A stretch of DNA of 64,000 nt, taken from contig NZ_SOPW01000006.1 in the NCBI RefSeq assembly GCF_004402015.1, positions 1 to 64,000 on the forward strand, in the 5' to 3' direction. Shown piece by piece: positions 19,431-27,081 of this stretch; position 1 is the first letter of the stretch, and each line of letters starts with the position of its first letter. The translations under genes and the position numbers were made by a program. Origin of the DNA: Filobacillus milosensis. Its GTDB lineage: Bacteria > Bacillota > Bacilli > Bacillales > Alkalibacillaceae. Below the pieces are notes generated by a model. It did not search any database and was not told where the DNA came from. It saw nothing but the letters and a program-made list of their open reading frames with translations.

Positions 19431-20243
19431 ATGATGGTTGATTTTTTGGAATTATTGAAATTTCTTTTTCTCGGTTTATTCCAAGGTTTTACTGAACCGA
19501 TTCCTATTTCTTCAAGCGGTCATTTAGTTATTTTAAGAGAACTAATGAGTATCGATATGAGTGGTTTAGGGTTTGAAGTGTTTGTAAACTTTGGGTCATT
19601 ATTAGCGGTACTAATCGTTTACAGAAAAGATCTAATTGAGCTTGTTGTAAATGGAATAAGGTTTTTATTGCAAAGGGACGAGCAGTATAAGTCAGATTTT
19701 AACTATATTTTCTTACTTGTAATTGCGACTATTCCAGCAGGTTTATTGGGTGTTTTGTTTGAAGATACAATAAGTGGAATCATTGGTGAAAGTGTTAAGG
19801 TTGTAGGTATTTCACTTATTTTGACTGGGATTGCTTTATGGATTATTCGTAATTTGGAAGGATTCAAAACCGATGATGAAATTACGATTAAAGATGCTTT
19901 TATTGTAGGGGTCGCACAAGCTATTGCATTAATTCCTGGAATCAGTCGTTCTGGAGCAACCATTGTTGGAGCGATGCTAGTTGGCTTTAATAGATCAGCT
20001 GCACTTAAGTTTTCCTTTTTAATGTATATTCCAGTTAGTTTAGGTACTATGATTTTTTCTATCGATGAAATTACTAAGAACTTCTCAAGCCAAGCCGTAC
20101 TATTATTAGTAGCTTTAATTGGTTCCATTATTGCTTCGTACTTTGCTTTGTTATGGTTTATTAACATTATGAAATCAGGAAACCTTAAATATTTTGCTTT
20201 TTACTGCTTCATCGTTGGAGCATTAGTGTTTTTACTGTTGTAA
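19431..20243 (+). CDS. uppP: Undecaprenyl-diphosphatase UppP
   Basis: 270-residue polytopic membrane enzyme that recycles undecaprenyl diphosphate to the monophosphate lipid carrier and gives bacitracin tolerance. Motif 1 is GFTEPIPISSSGHLVI near residues 17-32. Motif 2 is IPGISRSGATIVGAMLVGFNR, with the catalytic Arg and Ser. There are about eight hydrophobic segments. AGGAGGA precedes tandem ATGs at 19431 and 19434; the second has the better spacing. It stands alone between the repeat-tail gene and a bidirectional terminator. Confidence 0.93.
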   Translation: MMVDFLELLKFLFLGLFQGFTEPIPISSSGHLVILRELMSIDMSGLGFEVFVNFGSLLAVLIVYRKDLIELVVNGIRFLLQRDEQYKSDFNYIFLLVIATIPAGLLGVLFEDTISGIIGESVKVVGISLILTGIALWIIRNLEGFKTDDEITIKDAFIVGVAQAIALIPGISRSGATIVGAMLVGFNRSAALKFSFLMYIPVSLGTMIFSIDEITKNFSSQAVLLLVALIGSIIASYFALLWFINIMKSGNLKYFAFYCFIVGALVFLLL

Positions 20244-20256
20244 TCATATAAAACTG

Positions 20257-20292
20257 AAAAAAACCTAGCCTTAATAACAAGGCTAGGTTTTC
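20257..20292. terminator. Bidirectional terminator uppP / MIP18-family gene
   Basis: AACCTAGCCTT, loop AATAAC, AAGGCTAGGTT, with A and T runs on both sides, between convergent genes. Confidence 0.92.
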
Positions 20293-20305
20293 ATGTCTTA
20301 AAAGA

Positions 20306-20617
20306 TTAATCTGGAATTCCAAGTGCAATTTTTGCATAACGAGACATACGCTCTTTAGTCCATGGTGGATTCCAAACAATATTTACTTCTGTATCGTCAA
20401 CTTCAGGGAGATCGGAAAGCGCACGCTTTACGTCTTGTTCAATCGTACCAGCTAGTGGACATCCCATTGCAGTTAATGTCATTGTAACAGTAGCCTTACC
20501 ATCATCATCTAAGTCAACGCCATAAACAAGTCCAAGATTTACAATATCGATACCAAGTTCAGGGTCAATTACGTTTTCAAGAGCGCCCCAAAGATTTTCT
20601 TCCATCGCTTTATCCAT
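20306..20617 (-). CDS. MIP18/SufT-family (DUF59) protein YitW
   Basis: 103-residue DUF59 protein. Members act in iron-sulfur cluster assembly or delivery (SufT type) or in phenylacetyl-CoA oxygenase assembly (PaaD). The hallmarks are VIDPELGIDIVNLGLVYGV and TLTAMGCPLAGTIEQDV with the conserved Cys, and a C-terminal WNPPWTKERMS. B. subtilis YitW has this form and lies near yitU and yitV, whose homologues are 4-6 kb downstream here. A catabolic group separates them in this genome, so insertion into an older yitUVW neighbourhood is likely. Confidence 0.85.
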   Translation of the reverse strand: MDKAMEENLWGALENVIDPELGIDIVNLGLVYGVDLDDDGKATVTMTLTAMGCPLAGTIEQDVKRALSDLPEVDDTEVNIVWNPPWTKERMSRYAKIALGIPD

Positions 20618-20717
20618 TTGTCAGTCCTCCTTCAACTTTCTCTATTCTATTATAAACATGTTTTTTATAAATTTTAAAGGACTAAGAATTTGTACTTGTT
20701 ACTGTTATGTGTACAAT

Positions 20718-21593
20718 TCATTTTTTATTAGTGGATGAACTTACGTTAACTTTCTCTTTCGATTCATTTAAAAACTTTAACATCTTCCACTCTAACTCAA
20801 TTTGTCTGTTAAATACTAATGAAAAGTGATTTGCTTTTGACTTTACTATTTGAATATCTTTGATCAGTTCTTTTAGTTTATTAAATTGAGATTCATAATA
20901 AAATGGTCGATTACCTACATTACCTTCAGCATGTATCAGCATAACTGGAACATTTATCTTAGGTGCAATATTTTCTATATTATATTCGAACGAACTAAGA
21001 AAATCTTGTTCAATTAAATTAGGGTTTGATCTTTGAGTCCAGTAATTTCCCTTCTTTTCAATTTCGTAATTTACAAATCTATTCATATGCTCTGACCAGC
21101 GGATACCTAATTTTTCATAATTAACTCGTGATTCTTCAATATATGACAAACGTGAGGGATACACATTTTTTAATCGAACAATGGAAGGTAAGATAAGCTC
21201 TTTTTGCCCTTCATCTGTCTGAGCAGCGCCATCCAGAAGGATAACAGCTGAAACACCATCAATTAAAGCTGCAGCTTTCAAACAGATATAAGCACCTGTT
21301 GAATAACCTAATAGTATGGGGCTTTTAATTTTCAGCGCATAAATTAAATAGACTAAGTCTTCTACATGTCGATTTATACATGTATCAAAGCTTGCATTAG
21401 TGCTTTTCCCTCTACCTCTCAAGTCATAGGTGATCATACGATATTGGTTTTCAAAAGCCCTCTGATAATGTCCCAGCTGCATATGGTGACCTAATAACCC
21501 ATGTACAGCTATTATTGTCCCTTTATTGCCTGGAGTCTCATGTAGAAATAACTGATGGCCATTTTCTAACACTTTTTTTCGCCACATTTTCAC
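20718..21593 (-). CDS. Alpha/beta hydrolase
   Basis: 291-residue alpha/beta-hydrolase fold protein. The oxyanion region is VHGLLGHH near residues 30-37, the nucleophile Ser 98 is in GYSTGA, and the catalytic His is probably in KANHFSLVF near the C-terminus. The order resembles hydrolases of aromatic-acid breakdown (enol-lactonase or meta-cleavage type), but the substrate cannot be read from sequence. The start is GTG; AGGTGA at the end of the preceding gene is its ribosome binding site, so translation is coupled to the DUF3237 gene. Third gene of the dioxygenase operon. Confidence 0.75.
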   Translation of the reverse strand: MKMWRKKVLENGHQLFLHETPGNKGTIIAVHGLLGHHMQLGHYQRAFENQYRMITYDLRGRGKSTNASFDTCINRHVEDLVYLIYALKIKSPILLGYSTGAYICLKAAALIDGVSAVILLDGAAQTDEGQKELILPSIVRLKNVYPSRLSYIEESRVNYEKLGIRWSEHMNRFVNYEIEKKGNYWTQRSNPNLIEQDFLSSFEYNIENIAPKINVPVMLIHAEGNVGNRPFYYESQFNKLKELIKDIQIVKSKANHFSLVFNRQIELEWKMLKFLNESKEKVNVSSSTNKK

Positions 21594-21596
21594 TCA

Positions 21597-22067
21597 TCAA
21601 TCACCTACCGTATAGATCGAGTAATTATATTTATCTGGCGTTCGTTTACCTCTGGATACAAATATTCTTTTATTTAACCAGTCATATTTTTTGGATGACG
21701 TTTCAAATTTTGGTTGAGTTACAAAATAATACTCATTAACATCAACAACTAAATGATTATCTAATCGTTTAAGAACATCTTTAGAACCCGTTCTAATGCC
21801 TTGATAAGTCATTAAAATGTATTCACCATCATAAGTTTTAAGCAAAATTTTTACATCTTGCATAATCGTTCCATCATCTAATAAGGTGGTACAATCATCT
21901 CCGCCAGGAACTACGGTGCCATTTAATTTCTCACCTCGAAAATAACCATCGTTTACACGAATGATTTGCCTGTTTCCAATTGGTGTAACACCTAAGTGAT
22001 AAGGTTGATCAATGGTCAGTTCAATATTAAACAAAAAGCTTAATCCAGGTGCTTCGAAGTGCTCCAT
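21597..22067 (-). CDS. DUF3237 family protein
   Basis: 156-residue protein of the DUF3237 family, small predicted beta-barrel proteins of unknown function often encoded with aromatic or lipid catabolic genes. Visible family features are NGYFRGEKLNGTVVPGGDDC-like wording in the middle (here DGYFRGEKL then VVPGGDD), the strand ILLKTYDGEYILMTYQG, and a late VVDVNEYYFVTQPKFET. It lies 33 bases downstream of the dioxygenase gene and four bases before the hydrolase gene. Role in the pathway unknown. Confidence 0.75.
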   Translation of the reverse strand: MEHFEAPGLSFLFNIELTIDQPYHLGVTPIGNRQIIRVNDGYFRGEKLNGTVVPGGDDCTTLLDDGTIMQDVKILLKTYDGEYILMTYQGIRTGSKDVLKRLDNHLVVDVNEYYFVTQPKFETSSKKYDWLNKRIFVSRGKRTPDKYNYSIYTVGD

Positions 22068-22100
22068 ACTCCTTCCCCCTTGTAAACATCGATACTTACA

Positions 22101-22868
22101 TTAATTTAAGTCGCGCATAACAAAGTTTAATGTAGCTTCTTTATAATCACCTTGATCGTTTAACTGCGTAATAAGTGACGGTCTCACACCATCTGCTACA
22201 TCTGATTGTAACCACTCATCCCCTTCAAAAAACACCTGTGTAATTAATGTCTCGTATCCTTTTTTCTTTAACATAAAATGCAAATGAGCGGGGCGATATG
22301 TTTGGTGGTCAATCTTTTTTATAAATTGGTTAGTTGGTCCATCTGTAGCAACCTGATACGGGACAGGAACAACCGATTCAACCTCGAAGAACCCATGTTC
22401 ATCCGTATAAAAACGACCTCTCAAATTATAAGGAGGTGCATCTGAATTAAATGATGAATAGCATCCATTAGTATCACATTGCCACATATCAACTAAAGTA
22501 TTTTTTAAAGGGGTGCCATTAACATCTCGTACATAACCTGAGAATTTCAATTTTTCCCCTTTTTCATCTACACGCATTGGTAGTTGGTAAGGCTTGGCTA
22601 AGATAGGGGCTCCTTGAATATAATAAGAACCTAGTAATGAGGGCTGGGTACCTGGGTGATTGGTATAGATGTTTTTTAAAACAGATGATTCAATGAATAC
22701 ATTCATAAATAATGGAATTTCACCGCTTCGACCTAGTTGATCGGCCCATTTTACAAATTCCATGAACTCTTCACGGGTTGGATTTGCTTCAGCCAAGAAG
22801 TTTTTTAGATGAGTCGTAAATAATTTATAAGTGTCACTGACTCGATGTTCATATTGTGTATTACTCAA
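22101..22868 (-). CDS. Intradiol ring-cleavage dioxygenase (catechol 1,2-dioxygenase-like)
   Basis: 255-residue non-haem Fe(III) dioxygenase that would open catechol-type rings between the hydroxyl groups. Expected iron ligands are visible: Tyr in LLGSYYIQGAP, Tyr in LRGRFYTDEHG, and the two His in YRPAHLHFML. VDMWQCDTNGCY and PYQVATDGPTNQF are also typical. I start it at a TTG (22868) because AGAGGAGG lies eight bases upstream. The longer reading from the ATG at 22943 has no ribosome binding site and adds a very acidic 25-residue tail. First gene of an operon with DUF3237 and a hydrolase; substrate (catechol or hydroxyquinol) undetermined. Confidence 0.82.
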   Translation of the reverse strand: MSNTQYEHRVSDTYKLFTTHLKNFLAEANPTREEFMEFVKWADQLGRSGEIPLFMNVFIESSVLKNIYTNHPGTQPSLLGSYYIQGAPILAKPYQLPMRVDEKGEKLKFSGYVRDVNGTPLKNTLVDMWQCDTNGCYSSFNSDAPPYNLRGRFYTDEHGFFEVESVVPVPYQVATDGPTNQFIKKIDHQTYRPAHLHFMLKKKGYETLITQVFFEGDEWLQSDVADGVRPSLITQLNDQGDYKEATLNFVMRDLN

Positions 22869-23081
22869 ATTCGTTTCCTCCTCTTCAATGTCTTCATCAT
22901 CAATTTTTGATAGATCATCATAGTTCGATTTGGAATCATTCATGCTTGTACAAGAGCTACTAATATATTATTAATAGATTTCAGTTATATGACCGATATT
23001 TTGATGAAAATAAAGAGGTTTGAAGCATCATAAATTAGAAAATAATAGAATTATGCTAAGCTTTAATTTAGAGGTGATTTA

Positions 23082-23702
23082 ATGAAGTCTATTAATCCTA
23101 ATGATTTATCTGGTAAGGAAAACTATAAGTTACTTAGTGGGAGTGTCATTCCAAGACCGATTGCTTTCGTTACTTCTCTAAATGAAAAAGGAATCTTAAA
23201 TGCTGCTCCATTTAGTTTTTTTAACATGGTCTCAGGCACACCACCGTTGATTGTATTATCTGTAGGACGAGTAAAAGGTGAAATTAAGAAGCATACTGCG
23301 AAAAACATTCTTTCTGGCAAAGAATTTGTCGTTCACATTCTGGATATGAATTTATTAGAGCAAATGAATCAGACATCTGCTCCCTATTCCGAAGATGTGA
23401 GTGAAATTGAACGAGTTGGACTGAATACAGTGGATAGTGATTTAATCAAAGTACCCGGGGTAAAAGAATCTAAAGTTAGGTTGGAATGTCAGTTATTTCA
23501 ACATATTCCTTTAGGTGAGGATGGAAATTATAATAATGACTTATTTTTAGGTAAAGTCATTCGGTACCACATCGATGAACAAATTTGTGAAGATGGTAAA
23601 ATTAACGCCGAAAACCTTAACCCCATCGCTCGACTAGCTGGACCGAATTACGCTGAGTTAGGTGAAACCATCTATCTGGAACGACCGACTAAAGGTGATT
23701 AA
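23082..23702 (+). CDS. Flavin reductase-like FMN-binding protein
   Basis: 206-residue protein of the flavin reductase-like domain family (YwrF-like). VIPRPIAFVTSLNEKGILNAAPFSFFN near residues 21-47 is the FMN-binding signature, followed by HILDMNLLEQMNQTSA. Such proteins supply reduced FMN or act as small flavoenzymes. GAGGTGA supports the ATG. It is divergent from the dioxygenase operon across a 214-bp gap and is followed by a large intergenic repeat. A link with ring oxidation is inference from position. Confidence 0.8.
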   Translation: MKSINPNDLSGKENYKLLSGSVIPRPIAFVTSLNEKGILNAAPFSFFNMVSGTPPLIVLSVGRVKGEIKKHTAKNILSGKEFVVHILDMNLLEQMNQTSAPYSEDVSEIERVGLNTVDSDLIKVPGVKESKVRLECQLFQHIPLGEDGNYNNDLFLGKVIRYHIDEQICEDGKINAENLNPIARLAGPNYAELGETIYLERPTKGD

Positions 23703-23716
23703 TTGAGTTTAAGTTA

Positions 23717-24023
23717 TTGATTCTACGAATCGCTACAGGCGGACGCTTTCCGCGGGCACGGCCTCAACGAAGGAACATCAATGAATAATCTTCATTGCAC
23801 CTTTGCACCGAGGAAGCCTACTTCGAAGCATTCTTGGAAGACGCAGGTAACTCCCCCGTGATTTTCGGCTCGTGCTGTTCCCGCGAAGACCTGGATGGTC
23901 AAGTGTCGACGTTGGCCACAAAAGCTACTTGCTTTACTTCTTTGCGTTATTTTGCGCCGAGTAACCGCAGGCGCAGGACGTGGCCGCTTTTAGTCGACCA
24001 GGAGTCGCCGCCTTTCGCTTTTC
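23717..24023. repeat. Intergenic repeat, long copy
   Basis: 307-bp GC-rich non-coding element. Its first 46 bases (to GCGGGCACGGC) are identical to those of the element at 32756. Its last 22 bases (GGAGTCGCC, one change, CCTTTCGCTTTT) match that element's end, but the middle is unrelated and much longer. The ends carry the known Bacillaceae dispersed-repeat theme (GCGGACGCTTTCCGCGGGC ... GGAGTCGCC ... CTTTCGC). A 78-codon open frame inside is an artefact of the repeat. Together with flanks it fills the 434-bp gap between genes. Confidence 0.75.
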
Positions 24024-24086
24024 GTGAATAAATCCTACCTATCATCTTCTAACCTTTATCAACATTAAGCTTTTACAAATCCCTAT

Positions 24087-24117
24087 CAAAAAACTCTCAC
24101 GCATAAACGTGAGAGCT
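24087..24117 (-). terminator. Terminator of the flavin reductase gene
   Basis: On the minus strand CTCTCACG, TTTATG, CGTGAGAG followed by TTTTTTG. Confidence 0.85.
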
Positions 24118-24136
24118 AGTTAACAATTTACTAATA

Positions 24137-24598
24137 CTATTTCTCTTCAATCCTTGAAAACTTACCACAGAAATAACCTAATGGCTCACCTTCTTGATAC
24201 TCAAAATTCTTAACCTCTCCTAGGAATAGAACGTGATCACCACCATCATACTCGGCCCAAGGATCGCATTCAATGTAGGCTAACGAATTTTCTATACGAT
24301 GGCCGTAATCGGACTTCTCCCATTTAAATGGTAACTCCTCACAGGGCTTTCCAGCAAAATGCATAGCTGTCTCTTCCTGGTCTATAGATAAGATATTAAC
24401 AATAAAACGATTATTTTTAAGTTTTTGATAAGCTCTAGTTTTACGGTCTATTGATACCAAAACTAATGGTGGGTCTAGTGAGACTGACGTAAATGAGTTA
24501 GCTGTTAACCCATGGCATTCTTCTCCATCTTCACATGTAACCACTGTGACACCTGTTGCAAATCGACCTAAACAATTACGAAGTTCTTTAGAATCCAT
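24137..24598 (-). CDS. Flavin reductase domain protein (HpaC-like)
   Basis: 153-residue short-chain flavin reductase resembling the reductase component of two-component FMN/FAD monooxygenases. It opens ELRNCLGRFATGVTVVTCEDGEECHGLTANSFTSVSLDPPLVLVSID, the standard motif, and ends LGYFCGKFSRIEE. The ATG at 24598 has GGGGGAG upstream; the eleven-codon longer reading includes that site. No partner oxygenase subunit is seen in the window. It lies beside the intradiol dioxygenase group, which makes aromatic hydroxylation a reasonable guess. Confidence 0.8.
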   Translation of the reverse strand: MDSKELRNCLGRFATGVTVVTCEDGEECHGLTANSFTSVSLDPPLVLVSIDRKTRAYQKLKNNRFIVNILSIDQEETAMHFAGKPCEELPFKWEKSDYGHRIENSLAYIECDPWAEYDGGDHVLFLGEVKNFEYQEGEPLGYFCGKFSRIEEK

Positions 24599-24693
24599 GA
24601 AATCTCCCCCTTGTAACAAAAAATAGCTCATATCCCATTCTATCTTTTAATCTTAAAGAACATGTCATCAAATAAAAACCAGTTAAAGGTACT

Positions 24694-24723
24694 TAAGAAC
24701 CCTTGCTTCATGGACAAGGGTCT
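24694..24723 (-). terminator. Possible terminator of yitV
   Basis: On the minus strand ACCCTTG, eight-base loop, CAAGGGT then TCTTAAG. The T tract is poor, so this is a weak call. Confidence 0.45.
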
Positions 24724-24737
24724 ATTTATCGTTCTTA

Positions 24738-25502
24738 TTAAAGATGAGTTAATAGCCAGTCTCTTAAAGCATATTTCGCCTCTCTACTGACTTTATGATC
24801 TCGATTCGGTTCTGAAATAAATTGATAGAGTTCTTCTGGATATTGTGATGTTTTTAATAGATCTACAAAAGAAGTTGAATGTTGATATGGGACAACTTGA
24901 TCGCTCTCACCATGCCAAATAAAGATTGGACGGTGGTTCAACCTTTCTAATTGAGTTGATAAATCAATGGTCTTTAGTGATTCCATTTGCTGCTCTATTT
25001 CTTCTTTACTTAGTGGGAGCTCTATTCCCTGATGTTCAATACCTTTAAGCAAATACTCTGCCATTTCGCTTATTTTAGCTGACCCCATCATGATTCCAGC
25101 TGCTTTAATCCAATCGAACCTGGTAAGTGCTGCTGCTACTGTAATGCCTCCCATACTAGTACCAGCGATGCCTATTCGATCGTCTAATGCCAAGTCATTT
25201 TCTTTCAAATATAAATAAATGTTTTGTAAGTCTTCTATATTTTGTATAACAATTTTCCAAAAATCAAATTGGATTTTATTAGGGTCGTGCGTAGTCATAC
25301 GCTCACCGTGATGCATACTATCAGGTAAAAGGACACGATAACCTTTCTCTGCTAATAAATAGGCTTGTGCCAAATCCTGTTCTTTAGAACTTGTGAATCC
25401 ATGAAAATAAATTAATACAGGTAGAGGTTGATTTATCTTTTCTTCATCTACAACTGTTAACACAGGTATATGTTTAACTTTAGTATGATCTATAACAATC
25501 AT
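24738..25502 (-). CDS. yitV: Alpha/beta hydrolase (esterase) YitV
   Basis: 254-residue predicted esterase. IYFHGFTSSKEQDLAQAYLLAEKGYRVLLPDSMHHGER opens the fold, GTSMGG near residue 115 holds the nucleophile Ser, WHGESDQVVPYQHS the Asp, and NRDHKVS the His. The start is the ATG at 25502, with GAGAGGGG seven bases upstream. It is divergent from yitU; in B. subtilis yitU and yitV are neighbours. Natural substrate unknown. Confidence 0.82.
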   Translation of the reverse strand: MIVIDHTKVKHIPVLTVVDEEKINQPLPVLIYFHGFTSSKEQDLAQAYLLAEKGYRVLLPDSMHHGERMTTHDPNKIQFDFWKIVIQNIEDLQNIYLYLKENDLALDDRIGIAGTSMGGITVAAALTRFDWIKAAGIMMGSAKISEMAEYLLKGIEHQGIELPLSKEEIEQQMESLKTIDLSTQLERLNHRPIFIWHGESDQVVPYQHSTSFVDLLKTSQYPEELYQFISEPNRDHKVSREAKYALRDWLLTHL

Positions 25503-25653
25503 TATGTATCCCCTCTCAAAACACTTTATTACTATAATAAATGATAGATAAACTCCTTTCAATTTATTCATCGTGTATATGACAGTTGAACTGGATTATG
25601 GTAAAATGTTTTAATTAGAAAAAATTATATGGGGATTGAACGAGGTGAATACT

Positions 25654-26490
25654 ATGCAAAGACATCTAATCGCATTAGATTTAGATGGTACGCTTTTAAA
25701 TAATGATAAAATAATTTCAAAACGAACGGTACAAACACTTAAGGCTGCTAAAGAGCAAGGACATGTTGTCGTCATTGCTACTGGCCGACCTTATCGTGTG
25801 AGTAAACAATTCTATTCCCAACTTGAGTTAGATACTCCAATTGTTAATATGAATGGTGCTTTGATCCATCACCCCAGAAATAAGAATTGGGACCATATGC
25901 ATTCTCCATTACCTAGAGAGTCTGCATTAGAAATTATTGATACATCTAACCAAGTTGGTGTACAAAATATTATGGCAGAAATTAGAGATCAGGTATTTAT
26001 TACAAAAAATACTGAACATATTTTTAACCAATTTTTCCTGGAAGGATTAGAACATCCTGCAACTATTGGTGATCTTAACCAAACATTAACTGGAGATCCA
26101 TCATCGCTATTAATTCACCCTTATGAAGAAAGTGTTACACAGATTCGACAAGCTTTAGATGATCAGCATGCTTCAGTCGTTGACCATCGTAAATGGGGTG
26201 CGCCTTTTCATGTTATTGAAATTATCAAATCTGGATTACACAAAGCAATTGGTTTACAAAAAATAGCCAGAGAGTATGATATCCCTCAAAGTCGAATTAT
26301 CGCTTTTGGTGATGAAGATAACGACTTAGAAATGATTGAATTCGCTGGCACTGGGGTTGCTATGGGTAACGGTATCCCAGAACTAAAATCTTTAGCGAAT
26401 GAAACCACTATCACCAACCATGAAGATGGTGTGGCACAGTTTATTGAAGAATATTTAAATATTCCTACTCCAATATTAACTAAAGAATAA
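25654..26490 (+). CDS. yitU: Cof-type HAD-IIB phosphatase YitU
   Basis: 278-residue haloacid-dehalogenase phosphatase of the Cof subfamily. The four HAD motifs are visible: LIALDLDGTLLNN (nucleophile and general acid Asp), VVIATGRPYR (Thr), a Lys in KAIGLQKIA, and IIAFGDEDNDLEMIEFAGTGVAMGNG (acidic motif). Cof proteins dephosphorylate sugar phosphates and flavin nucleotides; B. subtilis YitU is reported to act on 5-amino-6-ribitylamino-uracil phosphate. The ATG at 25654 has GAGGTG upstream and is preferred over a TTG six codons earlier. Confidence 0.88.
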   Translation: MQRHLIALDLDGTLLNNDKIISKRTVQTLKAAKEQGHVVVIATGRPYRVSKQFYSQLELDTPIVNMNGALIHHPRNKNWDHMHSPLPRESALEIIDTSNQVGVQNIMAEIRDQVFITKNTEHIFNQFFLEGLEHPATIGDLNQTLTGDPSSLLIHPYEESVTQIRQALDDQHASVVDHRKWGAPFHVIEIIKSGLHKAIGLQKIAREYDIPQSRIIAFGDEDNDLEMIEFAGTGVAMGNGIPELKSLANETTITNHEDGVAQFIEEYLNIPTPILTKE

Positions 26491-26526
26491 TTAATTATAT
26501 TTTTCATCTTTCTGCGCAAAATATAC

Positions 26527-26558
26527 CTGAGCACATCAAAATGTGTTCAGTTTTTTTC
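26527..26558 (+). terminator. yitU terminator
   Basis: CTGAGCACA, TCAAAA, TGTGTTCAG followed by seven T. Confidence 0.85.
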
Positions 26559-26584
26559 TTTAATAGTGGTGAGGAGGATTTTTA

Positions 26585-26710
26585 ATGAAATCGCAACCGA
26601 TCTACAGCAGGAAAAGAAAAAATAAAACAGCTTCAATTAAGCAAGAACAGTTCACAGACAAAAAACGTAAAAAAGCAGAAGCCGATCGTCATACACGAGG
26701 AGGATTCTAA
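26585..26710 (+). CDS. Small basic protein
   Basis: 41 residues, very rich in Lys and Arg (MKSQPIYSRKRKNKT... ending RHTRGGF), no hydrophobic segment. GAGGAGG lies a few bases before the ATG, and its stop codon abuts the start of the next gene, whose ribosome binding site AGGAGG lies in its last codons. This argues for a real, translationally coupled pair. Small basic proteins of this kind are common in spore formers; no family assigned. Confidence 0.6.
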   Translation: MKSQPIYSRKRKNKTASIKQEQFTDKKRKKAEADRHTRGGF

Positions 26711-26935
26711 ATGGAGAATAACTTTCTCAAGCAAGCCAAACAAACCATGCAGCGCTTAACAAATATGAACAATAAAAAAGCGAAGCAAAGCCATCAAGCA
26801 CAAGAGAATATAGATGATGACAGCATTAAAAGTGTACAACAAAGCATTCAATCAGCTTACGAACAAAGCTCCCCTGAAGATCAAGATGAAATAAGGCAAT
26901 TTGAGCAAAAAATAAATCAAAACAAATTGAAATAA
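26711..26935 (+). CDS. Small hydrophilic protein (DUF3813-like)
   Basis: 74-residue highly charged, Gln-rich helical protein, MENNFLKQAKQTMQRLTNMNNKKAKQ..., with no membrane segment. Its beginning resembles the short DUF3813 proteins found near yitU in Bacillus, but the match is from memory. The start is fixed by AGGAGG inside the end of the upstream small gene. A strong terminator follows. Confidence 0.6.
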   Translation: MENNFLKQAKQTMQRLTNMNNKKAKQSHQAQENIDDDSIKSVQQSIQSAYEQSSPEDQDEIRQFEQKINQNKLK

Positions 26936-26945
26936 CCCAACTTTA

Positions 26946-26977
26946 GCGACACAGGTCACTCTGTGTCGCATTTTTTG
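26946..26977 (+). terminator. Terminator of the small-protein pair
   Basis: GCGACACAG, GTCACT, CTGTGTCGC then ATTTTTT. Confidence 0.92.
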
Positions 26978-27017
26978 TAAAAATAGTGTAAATGTGTGTA
27001 TTTTTTATAAAATTATG

Positions 27018-27047
27018 TTGTACTAATCTCTCTCATTCATTTATAAT
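27018..27047 (+). promoter_or_regulatory. phn operon promoter
   Basis: TTGTAC (27018-27023), 18-bp spacer, perfect TATAAT (27042-27047), 35 bases upstream of phnD. No clear repeated TTAACA-type PhoP boxes are seen next to it. Confidence 0.55.
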
Positions 27048-27081
27048 AAAATTGTTTCAAAATTATTAAGGGGGAATTACA

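Noticed and set aside
23795-24031. 78-codon open frame inside the 23.7 kb repeat
   Set aside because: It lies wholly in the GC-rich structured repeat, has no ribosome binding site and its composition is that of the repeat.
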